Origin: GCA-2720865 sp047630275
Lineage (GTDB): Bacteria > Bdellovibrionota > Bacteriovoracia > Bacteriovoracales > Bacteriovoracaceae
Assembly (NCBI GenBank): GCA_047630275.1
Contig: JBLHVN010000001.1
Location: 1,550,001 to 1,614,000, forward strand
Length of the DNA stretch: 64,000 bases
Reading direction: 5' to 3'
The notes below the pieces were generated by a model. The model worked only from the letters and a program-made list of their open reading frames with translations, was not told the origin of the DNA and did not search any database. Position numbers and translations under genes: made by a program. Shown here piece after piece: positions 34,138-44,370 of this stretch; position 1 is the first letter of the stretch, and the number at the start of each line of letters is the position of its first letter.

Positions 34138-35088
34138 ATGAATCTTAAAGCAATCGCATTAGGCGCAGCACTATCTATTACTACTTTAGCTAATGCTAGT
34201 TATAATGGGGTTATTTATATTCCTACTTCGGTGGAGTATGACATTGAGAGAAGCCTACTTAGCAATCTCAAGCATATTAAAACAAGTTCTCGTTTTGTTA
34301 GTTATTGGAACAAATCTTCTTTAAATTCGTTTTGTAGCACCACTGAAAGGACTAAAAACGAAGTAAGTAAAGAAGTTAGTGAATTATCTAATAAGTTTTT
34401 AAGTGAGTCTGAGTCTTTTAGGCATAAAGGGAAAACTGAGATTAACAACGCTATCCTTGATATAAGTAAGGTGGTCTCTGATGGACTTGCACCTATTTTG
34501 AAGGCTTGTGCAGACCAAAAAAGAATGAAAGAGGATCAAGCTCGAAGTTTAACTTCTTATAATTCAGTTATGCATAAAACAAGAAGCAATTATTTTGATG
34601 CTAGGAACAAGCTTAATTCTCTTATAAAAGACTATGGAGAAGTTATTAGAGCTTATGATATGGCAAACACCCATGCTTTCAATGGGAGCTACACTGGACA
34701 TCAAGGGCTTCTTACCGGTTATAAAGATTGTCAGGTTGATATTGCGGTTGAAGGAAAAACTCTAAAGATTTCCTTTAAAGATGAAAACTCAAAATATTCA
34801 ATGACGAGAGACTTAGTTTATATGTCTCAAGATAAAGAAGATCTAAAAAACTTTGATTTTAATAAAGAGATTACAACAAATACGACTTGTTCTGCTAAAG
34901 GAACAAACTTTGCGACTCTCGATTATAAAAATGGATCCTTAGAGGATATAAGCCTCACCCATAGAAAGCTAACGGCTCCGGCTCAAAACGGAATTCAAGT
35001 AATGGTTATGTGCTTAAATGAAAAGCATGAGGCCTTAAAGAATGTTTTTGCTAAGAAATACAAATGTTTTGATTTAGTTAAAAAGTAA
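34138..35088 (+). CDS. Exported protein of unknown function
   Basis: A 316-residue protein with a GGAG site before ATG and a clear signal peptide (MNLKAIALGAALSITTLANA). The mature N-terminal half is helical and rich in Lys/Glu/Ser (likely coiled coil, ~60-180); the C-terminal half is beta-rich with a few Cys (KDCQVDIAVEG, TTCSAKG, VMCLNEK, YKCFDL). No family is recognised. It stands alone and converges with a lipoprotein gene. Confidence 0.65.
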   Translation: MNLKAIALGAALSITTLANASYNGVIYIPTSVEYDIERSLLSNLKHIKTSSRFVSYWNKSSLNSFCSTTERTKNEVSKEVSELSNKFLSESESFRHKGKTEINNAILDISKVVSDGLAPILKACADQKRMKEDQARSLTSYNSVMHKTRSNYFDARNKLNSLIKDYGEVIRAYDMANTHAFNGSYTGHQGLLTGYKDCQVDIAVEGKTLKISFKDENSKYSMTRDLVYMSQDKEDLKNFDFNKEITTNTTCSAKGTNFATLDYKNGSLEDISLTHRKLTAPAQNGIQVMVMCLNEKHEALKNVFAKKYKCFDLVKK

Positions 35089-35105
35089 GGCCTCTTACTG
35101 GGGGT

Positions 35106-35675
35106 CTAAAGGACTTGCTTTAGATGTAGGCTATTTCCCGTAAAGAGCTCTTCATCGTATTCCCATGTGTATCTCTCATACATAGGCCATGAAACATAGG
35201 GATGAAGAAGGCTTAATTTATGACCATTATAACGGGCAGAATTATGATCTCGTCTTAAATGACAATGCCCGTACTCATGAAAGATGAGTGATCTTCTTTC
35301 AAAATCATCTTTTTTATCCCAATGCTCTTGATTGATCCAAATATCTCTAAGGCCTCCAAAGCAAACTCCACTATAAGTTTCTTTAAAGTTTGATTTCATC
35401 TGTGCATTTGAAACCATCTTTATTCTAATAGAGCTTATTAAGGCAGCTCGACCGGTATGTTCAAGGTGGGCCTCTTTGTATTCATTTACGTAGTGATGTA
35501 GGCCATAGCCATTACTATAGGAATTATTCTTACCAGTATTAAAAGGAACCGGAACTCTCGCTGAGCTTTTACCACCGTCTTTTACACTATTGCTTTGGCC
35601 CCTAGGACTCGCTCCTTCAATACAGCTTGAGAGGAGAAGAATACTAAATATGGTGATGAAAAGATTTAGCTTCAT
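35106..35675 (-). CDS. Lipoprotein with HExxH zinc-peptidase motif
   Basis: Start set at ATG 35675 (189 residues), which begins the lipoprotein signal MKLNLFITIFSILLLSSC with Cys18 as lipidation site. A zinc-peptidase-like motif HEYGHCHLRRDH spans 133-144 (His133, Glu134, His137, with Asp143/His144 as candidate third ligand). Family members with this minimal motif are annotated as putative metallopeptidases; the substrate is unknown. It probably acts in the periplasm or at the outer membrane. Confidence 0.65.
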   Translation of the reverse strand: MKLNLFITIFSILLLSSCIEGASPRGQSNSVKDGGKSSARVPVPFNTGKNNSYSNGYGLHHYVNEYKEAHLEHTGRAALISSIRIKMVSNAQMKSNFKETYSGVCFGGLRDIWINQEHWDKKDDFERRSLIFHEYGHCHLRRDHNSARYNGHKLSLLHPYVSWPMYERYTWEYDEELFTGNSLHLKQVL

Positions 35676-35908
35676 GCTTAAATTATAGGTAAAGCTTGAT
35701 CTTAGGAAGAATTGAAATAGAGGGGGGGCTAATCTCAATAGTTTAGAGAGGTCGTGCTCAATTAGATGCGCCTCAAAAAACAGTTATTATTCATAATTAC
35801 AGGTGTTTATAATTAATTGATTAAAGAGAACCAGGATTAATGAAGTTTCTCAAGAAAAATTGAGATAGAACTGATTTAAAAAATAGATCATGAGCCGATC
35901 CTATTATC

Positions 35909-36625
35909 ATGAAAAAACAATATGTAATTGTAATGCTCGCTATAGGGTGCCTCTCTCTTTTTAATGTCCATGCAGATATTAAAATAAAAAACGAGACGGA
36001 GTTGTTCAATAGAATTGACGGAAGAGATTCAAGTAATAAAGAATGGGAAATCAAAACCCAACAATTCCTAGAGACTAAAGACTACGCTTTTGTCTTAGGA
36101 GGTCACATTACTAGAGGTTATAACGATAATGTTGAAACTAAAGATAATTGGGACCTAAATGCTAAGGTAGAGGCCCGAGTAATTGAAGATTTAGCAGTTG
36201 TAGGGTTTCTTAAAAGAGAAGTTGATAAAAATGCTAACGACCTCGTTACTTGGGACTTAGAGGTTTTTGGAAAATACTTCTTTATTCATTCCTCTCAAAA
36301 TAAATTTTTCACAGAAATTGGTTTAAAGCTTACTAAGAAGAGCTTTGAATCTGGTGAGTCTGAGAATTACTCTAAATTAAAGATTAAGTTTGAAATTGAA
36401 AAAGAGATCACTGATAAAGTCTTTTTCAAGGCCGTAAACGATAATTTTATTGGCCTAAATGCTAATGAAGACTGGGAGATGGCATTAGAGCCTAGCCTTA
36501 ATTTTAAGCTTTCAAAAAACAACACCTTGAGGTTTGGTTACTTTCATAAATATAAAAAGGATAATAATCCTTTAGTAAATAATAATAATTATGGGTTTAT
36601 ATTAGGCCTGATCCTTAAACACTAG
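35909..36625 (+). CDS. Exported beta-barrel-like protein upstream of sensor kinase
   Basis: A 238-residue protein with signal peptide MKKQYVIVMLAIGCLSLFNVHA. The mature part is a series of alternating amphipathic strands (YAFVLGGHITRGYND, WDLNAKVEARVI, TLRFGYFHKYKKD), suggesting a small outer-membrane barrel, though the C-terminus ends in LILKH rather than an aromatic residue. It lies 8 bases upstream of a membrane histidine kinase and is probably co-transcribed with it. Confidence 0.6.
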   Translation: MKKQYVIVMLAIGCLSLFNVHADIKIKNETELFNRIDGRDSSNKEWEIKTQQFLETKDYAFVLGGHITRGYNDNVETKDNWDLNAKVEARVIEDLAVVGFLKREVDKNANDLVTWDLEVFGKYFFIHSSQNKFFTEIGLKLTKKSFESGESENYSKLKIKFEIEKEITDKVFFKAVNDNFIGLNANEDWEMALEPSLNFKLSKNNTLRFGYFHKYKKDNNPLVNNNNYGFILGLILKH

Positions 36626-36633
36626 GCAATTGA

Positions 36634-38502
36634 ATGGATACTCAAATAATACCTCAATGGGTAGAAGGGATCTTGAATCTACTAGCACAGTTTACTGGCG
36701 GTAGAGGTGGGATTGATCACGTTATTGTGAACTATGTTATAGCTGCCATGTTCTATGGAGCGCTTTATTTGATTGCTCAGTTACGCCTTAACGAAGGCAA
36801 GCAAACAGAAAGAGAGAAACTATTAAAGCTTGGCTTTGCTTTTGCTTTTGGGCGAGAGTTCTTCATGGTTTTAATGGCCATCTTAAGTTCATTTAATGTC
36901 TTTAACCATGATTTATTACATGTCGTTTTCCCTCCCTTTGAGCACACTTTACACGACCTAGGCCTGGTGTTGATTGCTGGGGCGTTTATTAGGTTTCTTA
37001 TTAAAGATAAAAATATTTCTATTAAGTTTTTAAGGATAGGGACCTTCTTAACTATCTTAAGTTACCTTACTACCTTCATTTGGTGGGGCAATTTTATATA
37101 CGAGAATCCAACGTTTAAATTTGGTCAAGTCTGGTGTGATTGGGTCCATCATATTAATAGATGCCTAGTTGCGCTGGTGGCCTCTTGGGTAATCTGGAGA
37201 AATGCTGAGGGTGAATTTAAAAAGATCGTTGCCTTATCCTTTCTCTTTAACTTTATTGCTGCTTTTTTAAAGCTCCCTGATATGTATTTAAATGAAGAAT
37301 TTGAAAATATATTTACTCCGATATCAAGGATGTTTTATTTAGTCTCCATACCGATGCTTGGCTATGTTTATTTAAAAGAGCAGTGGAATGAATCAAATAT
37401 TGCAGAGGCCTTATTAAAAAAGGCACATAGTAAATTAGAGGAAACAGTTAAGATAAGGACTCAAGAGTTAAGAAGCTCTAATGAATTCAATTCTGCGATC
37501 TTAAAAAATGCCCCAACCTCAATTATTATATTAAAAAGAGATTTTTCTATCGCTATCTTTAATAAAAAGACCGAGGAATTATTAAAGATGAGTTCAGATG
37601 AAATTACGAGTCGAAACTTATCTGAGTTCATACCTGAACTTAAAGAATTGGACACCAAAAGCATTCCCACAAATTTAATAACCACTGTAAAAAACTCTGA
37701 AGGAGTCGATACGCCAATTGATTTACAGCTAAGTGTTATCAATGACTATGATAACGAATTCTTTATAGGAATCCTTTTTGATTTAACCGAACAAGAAAAA
37801 TTGGACAAGATTAAATCTCAGTTCATGGCCTTGGTTAGCCATGAGCTACGCACTCCTATTACTGCTATTATAGGAGCTTTAGGTTTGATCAGAGGTGGCG
37901 CTGCAGGGGAAGTTTCTAAGGATGTTTCTGAGTTACTAGATCTTACTTCAGAGAACTCCTCTAGGCTCTCTTCTTTGATTGACGATATCCTAGATCTCGA
38001 ACAACTCGAGTCGGGTAATATGGAGATGAGCATGGAGCCAGTAAGCATTAAAGAATGTTTAGAGACTGGATATAAAGCAAACCTAGGGTATGCTGCAAAT
38101 TTTGATAAGCACCTAGTGCTAGAAAAAGATCCTTCCTTAGATAAGATATCTATTGAAGTTGATGCTAAAAGGATACAACAAGTATTTTCTAATCTTATCT
38201 CTAATGCTGTTAAGTTCTCTAAAGATAACGGAACTGTTTATATTAGGGCAAAATCCGAGAACGATAGGATTAAGATATCTATTCAAGATGAAGGAATAGG
38301 CATACCTGACTCAGAACTTGAAAACATCTTTGATAAGTTTAAGCAGGTGGATGCATCAACATCTAGGTCTCATATGGGAACGGGATTAGGCCTACCAATT
38401 ACAAAAGAACTAGTTGAACTTATGAACGGGGATTTAGTTGTTACTTCTGAAGTAAATAAGGGAACTATTTTTTCGATCTCATTTTCTATTTGCGAGGGAT
38501 AA
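36634..38502 (+). CDS. Membrane sensor histidine kinase with PAS domain
   Basis: A 622-residue kinase. Residues ~25-250 contain about seven hydrophobic helices with conserved-looking His/Trp/Glu residues inside membrane segments (FGREFFMV, WCDWVHHINR). A coiled linker (~255-285), PAS domain (~285-390), HisKA box SHELRTP (His ~403) and ATPase domain (NLISNAVKFS, DEGIGIP, GTGLGLPITK) follow. It is followed after one base by a single-domain receiver, its likely phospho-partner. Confidence 0.9.
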   Translation: MDTQIIPQWVEGILNLLAQFTGGRGGIDHVIVNYVIAAMFYGALYLIAQLRLNEGKQTEREKLLKLGFAFAFGREFFMVLMAILSSFNVFNHDLLHVVFPPFEHTLHDLGLVLIAGAFIRFLIKDKNISIKFLRIGTFLTILSYLTTFIWWGNFIYENPTFKFGQVWCDWVHHINRCLVALVASWVIWRNAEGEFKKIVALSFLFNFIAAFLKLPDMYLNEEFENIFTPISRMFYLVSIPMLGYVYLKEQWNESNIAEALLKKAHSKLEETVKIRTQELRSSNEFNSAILKNAPTSIIILKRDFSIAIFNKKTEELLKMSSDEITSRNLSEFIPELKELDTKSIPTNLITTVKNSEGVDTPIDLQLSVINDYDNEFFIGILFDLTEQEKLDKIKSQFMALVSHELRTPITAIIGALGLIRGGAAGEVSKDVSELLDLTSENSSRLSSLIDDILDLEQLESGNMEMSMEPVSIKECLETGYKANLGYAANFDKHLVLEKDPSLDKISIEVDAKRIQQVFSNLISNAVKFSKDNGTVYIRAKSENDRIKISIQDEGIGIPDSELENIFDKFKQVDASTSRSHMGTGLGLPITKELVELMNGDLVVTSEVNKGTIFSISFSICEG

Positions 38503-38503
38503 G

Positions 38504-38893
38504 ATGAAGAGTCTAAAAAAGATTATGTATGTAGAAGATGAGCGAGGCATTCAAATGATTGCCAAGATGTCTTTAGAGAAAGTGGGAGGATTTGAGGTTC
38601 TTGTTGCGGACAATGGAAATATTGCAATAGAGAAGATAGAGGAATTTAAACCAGATCTACTTATCCTTGATGTTATGATGCCTATTCTCGACGGACCTAG
38701 TACTGCAGAGAAGCTAAAGGAGCTAGGACTTCTTAAAGATACTCCCTTTGTCTTTATGACGGCAAAGTTAGAAAAGAAAGAAGTCGAAGAACTCTATGGC
38801 CTAGGGGCAAAAATGGTGTTTAAAAAGCCCTTTGATCCAATGAAGTTTCCAGAGCAGATTAAAGAGCTCTGGGAGAAGCTTGATAAGGAATAA
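38504..38893 (+). CDS. Single-domain response regulator (CheY-like)
   Basis: A 129-residue receiver domain: acidic pair at 11-12, phospho-acceptor Asp56 in LLILDVMMP, Thr86 and Lys108 (KKPF). There is no output domain, so it probably acts by protein contact or within a phosphorelay. It starts one base after the sensor kinase stop, so the two are an operon. Confidence 0.9.
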   Translation: MKSLKKIMYVEDERGIQMIAKMSLEKVGGFEVLVADNGNIAIEKIEEFKPDLLILDVMMPILDGPSTAEKLKELGLLKDTPFVFMTAKLEKKEVEELYGLGAKMVFKKPFDPMKFPEQIKELWEKLDKE

Positions 38894-39033
38894 CACTAAG
38901 CTGTCTTGTTAATTATCATCTGTATAAACTTAATACACTCTAAGGCTCTAATTCATTCCTATAGGGATCCAGGTATGTTCTTTTAGGCATCAATTTTGCA
39001 TCAATAGCATTACCTAATATTGATGGAAAAACT

Positions 39034-42000
39034 ATGAGACTTCAACTATTTGTTAGCATGATCGCGATCTTGCTTTTAACAGTTAGCGCTTTAGCCGCAA
39101 CTCCCTATCTTTATGGAGAGGGGGAGCTCGGAGGCAAGAGCCATAGTGATGAGTTAAAAAGAAAGATTGAAGATAGCCTCTTAACTGATGGTGATATTGA
39201 TTACGTAAAGCTTTATTCAAAGATGGTGTTTCTAAAAGCAAAAATGGCTCAATATGAAAATGATGTTTACCAAAACCTTTTTATGAGATCCATTGAAGAT
39301 CATCACCTGACAAGAAAACAAGCTGAGAAAAAAGCTAAGAAAAGAATTACCTCTAATAGAAGAACTCTCTTGGCCTTTGACGAGGCACTATCTCTATTAG
39401 ATCAAATCAAAGACTATACTCTTGATGGTGGAAGTGTTAATGACCCTGCCATCAAAAATAAGATAGCTAAGTATGGAATCTATCTCTCCTTGATTGATAC
39501 GTATTTTCAAGAAGATGTTGATAGAGATATGGTTGATCAGATCCGTAACTTTTCAAAGTTGTTTTATAAATTCAAACGAAAGAATATTGATAAAGATGAG
39601 GCCTCTAACCTTCCTTCTTCTAGTGGAGAGGGCTTTATGTCTCAAAAAGAGATCAAAGGGCTTCAAAGTAGTGGTGTTGATATCTCTACAATTGACCCAC
39701 CCTCAAGTGCTTTTTGGGAAAAGAACAATGTTGAAGAGTTTGATCCTAATGATGAAACCTGGAAGGGCCATGTTCTTTTTCAGCCAAAGGATCAAGAACA
39801 GGTTCTGCATTATAAGAGGATGGCAGATGGGACTATTAAGATAAAAGCCTATTGGTTAAATAAAGAAAATGAAGAAGTTGATGTCACTATCAGAATGTCT
39901 AAAGAAATTCACTCAGGCACCTTAGCCGGTCTTTTGGTTCGTTCATTAGGCTACTATGCTACGCCAACGGTTTTTAGAAAGAATGTTAAACTAAAACTAG
40001 GAAAGACTACTTACGAAGAATTCCTCTCTCATCTTGATAAGAATCACAGCGGAGAGATGACTGATATATCAAACTTTGTCACTTCTTATAATGAGGAAGA
40101 GAACTCAGTTATGCTCAGGTATATAGCTCTTGAGGCCTATCCTACTAAAGATTTCTATCGAAAGATGGGACCCTTTAGAACCGGGCGAAATGGCTATGAT
40201 AATAGAAGAGAGTACCGCGCCCTGGTTATGACTGGAGCATTATTAAGCCTTAACGATGCAAAGAGTAGACAAACGAGAGCTGATATTTTTAGAGATAGTA
40301 AAAAGGCCCCATGGAGACCGATGATCTTTCTTTCTGATCTAGGCTATTCAATGGGCTCATACTTAGTTTTTGATAACCTATCCTCTGTTAATGATTACGT
40401 TACTGATACGACTCATAACAGAAAGAAGTCAGTGACCGTAAGATGGCTTAATAGCTATGACTACAAGAACTTTGAGCAAACAACTTATTCAGATGCAAGA
40501 TGGTGGATTAGAAGAGCTAGGAAGTTAACCTCACCAAAGATCTATCAAATGGCCTTGAATGCCGGTTACCCAGAGCCTGTTGCTAGGCTTTATGGAAAAA
40601 AAGTAGCCGATAGGATCAATAATTATATTGAAGCTTTTTACTTAAAAGATGAGATCGGATTGATTGAAACTGAAAGTTATGAAGAGATTCATAAAGACTT
40701 TCCAAAGTATGTGAATAAAAAGGGAAAGATTCAAGCTTTGATTGATCAAGAGGATAATTCAAACATCTCTCACGTGGCCTACTTTGGTCTTTGGCACGAA
40801 GGGCTTTCAATGGCAGGAGCAACTGCAGCGGCCTATATTATTAATGGGGCAACAGAGCTTAGCCTTAATCAGATAGGCCTCGTGAATACTAGCTTTAGTC
40901 TTGGTGAAGGGGTGCTTGACTTTGATGTGAAGTATAAGAAGAACCGTACATTTGAAATCAATAAAAATAAATCAAAAGATCAAAAGAGACTCATCGTTAA
41001 GGATACCTATACTTTAAGTATTCCGGTAGGGAGCTTAAATGGAAGCATCCTAAATCAAGATGTAGGAGTAACCCTTCCCCTTAACTTTAAATATGAATAC
41101 GAATTTACTCACTATCATACCTATGACACGGTTAAAGAAGCTTTTAAGGCGGACTTCTTTAAGAGTTTTAACCCTAGAAGATTATCAACAATTGCAAAGA
41201 ACCTTAAAAAGGGAGAGCAAGTAAAACTCTCAAAAAGGCACTCTTTTGATATAGGATCATTTAAGGCAGATGTTACTGATTACGCTTCAGTTAACTTAAG
41301 CATTCTAGGTCATAGTAATTCAAAATTATCAGAAGTCCTTTTAACTAAGACAGATGATCATTTAGAGCTTTCAAGCAGTAAGGTGAAATCCGGAAGCTGG
41401 AGAACTGGCTTTGATATCAAGGCCATCTTGAAATTAGGTCTTGGGGCATCTAGGACTAAGAGGATGGAGCAGTTTGAACTTAATAGAGTAAGGTTAAGTG
41501 ATCTAGATGAAGGGATTGAGGAAGTAGATCTCAATAATGCTTTTAGAGTCGCCTTTGAAAAGGGAGATTTTAAGAAGATCAGAAAGTACTCAAAGAATGT
41601 AAAGATCGATATTAAATCTAAAGTAAAGAACTGGCATGCAGGTCTCTTTTGGTGGTCTAAGTATTCAACTTCGGACTTTATTGAGTATGATGTAAAATCA
41701 GATATTGAGAAGAAGTTAAATAGAAAAGCTTTTGTGGCTAGACAGTATAAATCGACCACTAGGGACTTTGGTAAGTTCTATGTTGAAGACTTTGACTTTG
41801 GATCACTTGAGTTTGTTGTCGACTTCGGGGGCACACGCATTAATGAATCAAAGGTTATGGGAACCTCTCTGGAAGTCGTTCTTAGTAAGGATGAAAAATC
41901 AATTGATGATATGCTTTTAAATATCACGGTTGTAAAAAATGATAATCACGCCACTAAAAAAGAGATGAAAAGAGAGCACCTTGATTATTTCTCAGACCTC

Positions 42001-42516
42001 GTAGGCGAAGAAGACTACTTCAATTATCAAATTCCTGAAGAAGTTAAGTACTATTCTCCCTTGACTACGACTCAGTATTGGCAGGTTAGTAAAAAAGGCC
42101 TCAAAAAATTTGTTGAGAAGTTTAGCAAAAGTAAAAGGTGTAAGAAAACCTGTAAGGAAGAATCTGCTCAGATTGCTATTCTTGAAAATAGCTTGGAAAA
42201 GGCCAATGAAGAGGATTTAAAGCCCATCGTTAAGAGTATCATGGCGGCTTATATAGGTTTAATTGAACGGGCGATTGGAAAAAGAAATAAAAGATTAAGT
42301 TCTTTAAGAGAGTATATCTCTAAGAAGCATTACTTTATTTATACAAAGCTTAGTAACGTGAACAAGTACACCGTTCCTATGAGCTTTACCAAAGAGATGG
42401 ATCTTTATGGAAAACCTCTCGGTAGGTATCAAGGGCCTAGTTTCTTACAAAAGTTTAAGCGCTCTCATTATCTTAAGCATATAATAGACGTGGAAACCAC
42501 TCTTCCTAGTTTATAA
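39034..42516 (+). CDS. Large exported protein of unknown function
   Basis: An 1160-residue protein with signal peptide MRLQLFVSMIAILLLTVSALA. The N-terminal ~210 residues are helical. A central region (~230-560) contains a single EF-hand-like loop (DKNHSGEMTD) and many charged residues; the C-terminal part alternates beta-rich segments and charged helices. No catalytic motif or known domain is recognised. The length and the signal suggest a periplasmic or secreted protein. It is monocistronic, with an imperfect hairpin just downstream. Confidence 0.7.
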   Translation: MRLQLFVSMIAILLLTVSALAATPYLYGEGELGGKSHSDELKRKIEDSLLTDGDIDYVKLYSKMVFLKAKMAQYENDVYQNLFMRSIEDHHLTRKQAEKKAKKRITSNRRTLLAFDEALSLLDQIKDYTLDGGSVNDPAIKNKIAKYGIYLSLIDTYFQEDVDRDMVDQIRNFSKLFYKFKRKNIDKDEASNLPSSSGEGFMSQKEIKGLQSSGVDISTIDPPSSAFWEKNNVEEFDPNDETWKGHVLFQPKDQEQVLHYKRMADGTIKIKAYWLNKENEEVDVTIRMSKEIHSGTLAGLLVRSLGYYATPTVFRKNVKLKLGKTTYEEFLSHLDKNHSGEMTDISNFVTSYNEEENSVMLRYIALEAYPTKDFYRKMGPFRTGRNGYDNRREYRALVMTGALLSLNDAKSRQTRADIFRDSKKAPWRPMIFLSDLGYSMGSYLVFDNLSSVNDYVTDTTHNRKKSVTVRWLNSYDYKNFEQTTYSDARWWIRRARKLTSPKIYQMALNAGYPEPVARLYGKKVADRINNYIEAFYLKDEIGLIETESYEEIHKDFPKYVNKKGKIQALIDQEDNSNISHVAYFGLWHEGLSMAGATAAAYIINGATELSLNQIGLVNTSFSLGEGVLDFDVKYKKNRTFEINKNKSKDQKRLIVKDTYTLSIPVGSLNGSILNQDVGVTLPLNFKYEYEFTHYHTYDTVKEAFKADFFKSFNPRRLSTIAKNLKKGEQVKLSKRHSFDIGSFKADVTDYASVNLSILGHSNSKLSEVLLTKTDDHLELSSSKVKSGSWRTGFDIKAILKLGLGASRTKRMEQFELNRVRLSDLDEGIEEVDLNNAFRVAFEKGDFKKIRKYSKNVKIDIKSKVKNWHAGLFWWSKYSTSDFIEYDVKSDIEKKLNRKAFVARQYKSTTRDFGKFYVEDFDFGSLEFVVDFGGTRINESKVMGTSLEVVLSKDEKSIDDMLLNITVVKNDNHATKKEMKREHLDYFSDLVGEEDYFNYQIPEEVKYYSPLTTTQYWQVSKKGLKKFVEKFSKSKRCKKTCKEESAQIAILENSLEKANEEDLKPIVKSIMAAYIGLIERAIGKRNKRLSSLREYISKKHYFIYTKLSNVNKYTVPMSFTKEMDLYGKPLGRYQGPSFLQKFKRSHYLKHIIDVETTLPSL

Positions 42517-42523
42517 GCATCCT

Positions 42524-42548
42524 AAGCGCCCATTCTAAATGGGTGCTT
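42524..42548 (+). terminator. Stem-loop after the large exported-protein gene
   Basis: AAGCGCCCATT-CTA-AATGGGTGCTT, an 11-bp stem with one G-T pair, 8 bases after the stop. The U run is missing, so termination efficiency is uncertain. Confidence 0.5.
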
Positions 42549-42710
42549 ACCTACAAGGTCTTAGCTCATTCTTAAGGCGGCTTAATTTACAATAAATATC
42601 ATTTGATCAGGGCTAAGTCGCCGATAATTGTATCTCATTTAACTTACTCAAGATGAAAGATATGTCCTCATTTATACTAAGTGGATATCAACCGAAAAGA
42701 AGTCACTATT

Positions 42711-44273
42711 ATGATGAAGTACCTCTGCCTTTTTCTATTCCTTTTAAGCTATCAGCTTCTAGCTGATGGAGTTCGTATTAAGAGCTTTGATCTTAATAAA
42801 GATGGAATCAAAGATAGGTTTGAGTACTATCAAGGTAAGAAATTAATTAGATTAGAAGAAGATAGAAATAATGATTCTAAGATTGATTTTATCACCATCT
42901 TTAATGATTCAACTTTTTATAAAATAGAAAAACAAGATTCCACAAATACAGGAAAATTTGACCGAGTCGTCTCTTTTAAAAGTATCGGGAAGGGAAAGAC
43001 TAGGATTCAAACAAAGAGGGATTCAAACGGAGATGGGCAATTTGATATAAATTTCTTTAAGACTGTAAGGTCTATTCAAAAAGAAATTGATTGTCAGGAA
43101 GATCCTCAAAAGCTTGGAGAGATTGATGATCTAAGTACAGCTTCGTATTACGCAGCTGCTGAACTAAACAATGGGCTTTTGCCTACAGACTTTGGCTATA
43201 AGATAGATAAGGTCTGCATCGAAAAATGGGGCAATGGTTTCCCTGAAATAGTAAAAGACTCCATTGAAACGGGGCTAAAATGCCTTTCTGATTTAGCGAA
43301 GAATTCACCTGATAAGAATAATATCTCTGGAGCAGCAAAAAACTACAAAGAAATTGAACAATTATTATCTAAGAAAAAGGTTTCACTACTGTGTTCTGAA
43401 GAAGATTACAATTGGACCGGGACCAGGGCCCATGCCTCAGCTTCAGTGAACGATAAGATAAAAAGCTTAGGCATAGGGCATCCCTTTATTTCTATTAACC
43501 CAAAAATACCAAAGATGAGCAAGGCGGCAACAGATGTTGAAATATCGGCCATGAAGAAAACCATCTTTCATGAACAAATTCATAACCTAGGCTATTTGCA
43601 TGGGCATGGTGTTGAGTATGCTTATACTTGTGGGGCATGTTGTTTTAAAGATTATGGCGGCGACGAAGGAAAGAAAGCGGCCTGTAAGGTTTGTACCGGA
43701 AATTATAAGAATGCATCAGAGAAGAAGTACCTTGAAGATATCATCAACTTTTCTAAACTTACTTATAACGAAGGTCTCGGGCAAGAGGCCGTTATCAATT
43801 ACTTAAAAGAAAATCCTAAAAGTATTTATGGTATGGCAAACCTCTCAAAGATTACATCAGATGTCTTTAACCCCATTGGTTATCACTTAGCCTTATTGAT
43901 TGAATCAAAGAATTCTAATATCTCAAAAGAGGATCAGCTGAGATTAAACCAAGCTAAGTCTCGTAAGCCCGATGATGGAAATCAGGCAGGTGAGATCTTG
44001 GCCAATGTTTATTATCAATTATACTATGAAAAAAATGGGGACGCCGCAGTGTCTATCTTAGATGCTAATAAAGAACTCTTAAAGAATGAGTATGAAAAGA
44101 TGGAAGCTAAAAGTGAGCATACAAACTATATGGTGGCTGAACTTAAGGAAACGACCTATAACTTTATCTTTGATATGTGGGTGAACCGTTACGGAGCTAA
44201 TCCAAAGGTAGAGGCCAATTCTAATGAATCAGTGGCCGCTAAGGCCTATAAGCTTCATCAGTTCTTTGAGTAA
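42711..44273 (+). CDS. Exported metalloprotein with EF-hand-like repeats and HExxHxxGxxH motif
   Basis: Start set at ATG 42711 (520 residues), giving signal peptide MMKYLCLFLFLLSYQLLA; an upstream GTG at 42681 is disfavoured. Three calcium-loop-like repeats follow: DLNKDGIKD, DRNNDSKID and DSNGDGQFD (roughly residues 25-105). A metzincin-like zinc motif HEQIHNLGYLH spans 287-297, followed by a Cys cluster (CGACC ... CKVC). Metzincins are extracellular zinc endopeptidases; the Met-turn was not identified. A secreted, calcium-stabilised protease is the best inference. Confidence 0.65.
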   Translation: MMKYLCLFLFLLSYQLLADGVRIKSFDLNKDGIKDRFEYYQGKKLIRLEEDRNNDSKIDFITIFNDSTFYKIEKQDSTNTGKFDRVVSFKSIGKGKTRIQTKRDSNGDGQFDINFFKTVRSIQKEIDCQEDPQKLGEIDDLSTASYYAAAELNNGLLPTDFGYKIDKVCIEKWGNGFPEIVKDSIETGLKCLSDLAKNSPDKNNISGAAKNYKEIEQLLSKKKVSLLCSEEDYNWTGTRAHASASVNDKIKSLGIGHPFISINPKIPKMSKAATDVEISAMKKTIFHEQIHNLGYLHGHGVEYAYTCGACCFKDYGGDEGKKAACKVCTGNYKNASEKKYLEDIINFSKLTYNEGLGQEAVINYLKENPKSIYGMANLSKITSDVFNPIGYHLALLIESKNSNISKEDQLRLNQAKSRKPDDGNQAGEILANVYYQLYYEKNGDAAVSILDANKELLKNEYEKMEAKSEHTNYMVAELKETTYNFIFDMWVNRYGANPKVEANSNESVAAKAYKLHQFFE

Positions 44274-44370
44274 GATAAAGTTCGTCGTTACGAACATGTT
44301 TGTAAGGCCCACAACTTTAAAAATTAAACCTAACACTATAAAAGCTCTTCAATATTAAAGGAGAGTTTTT

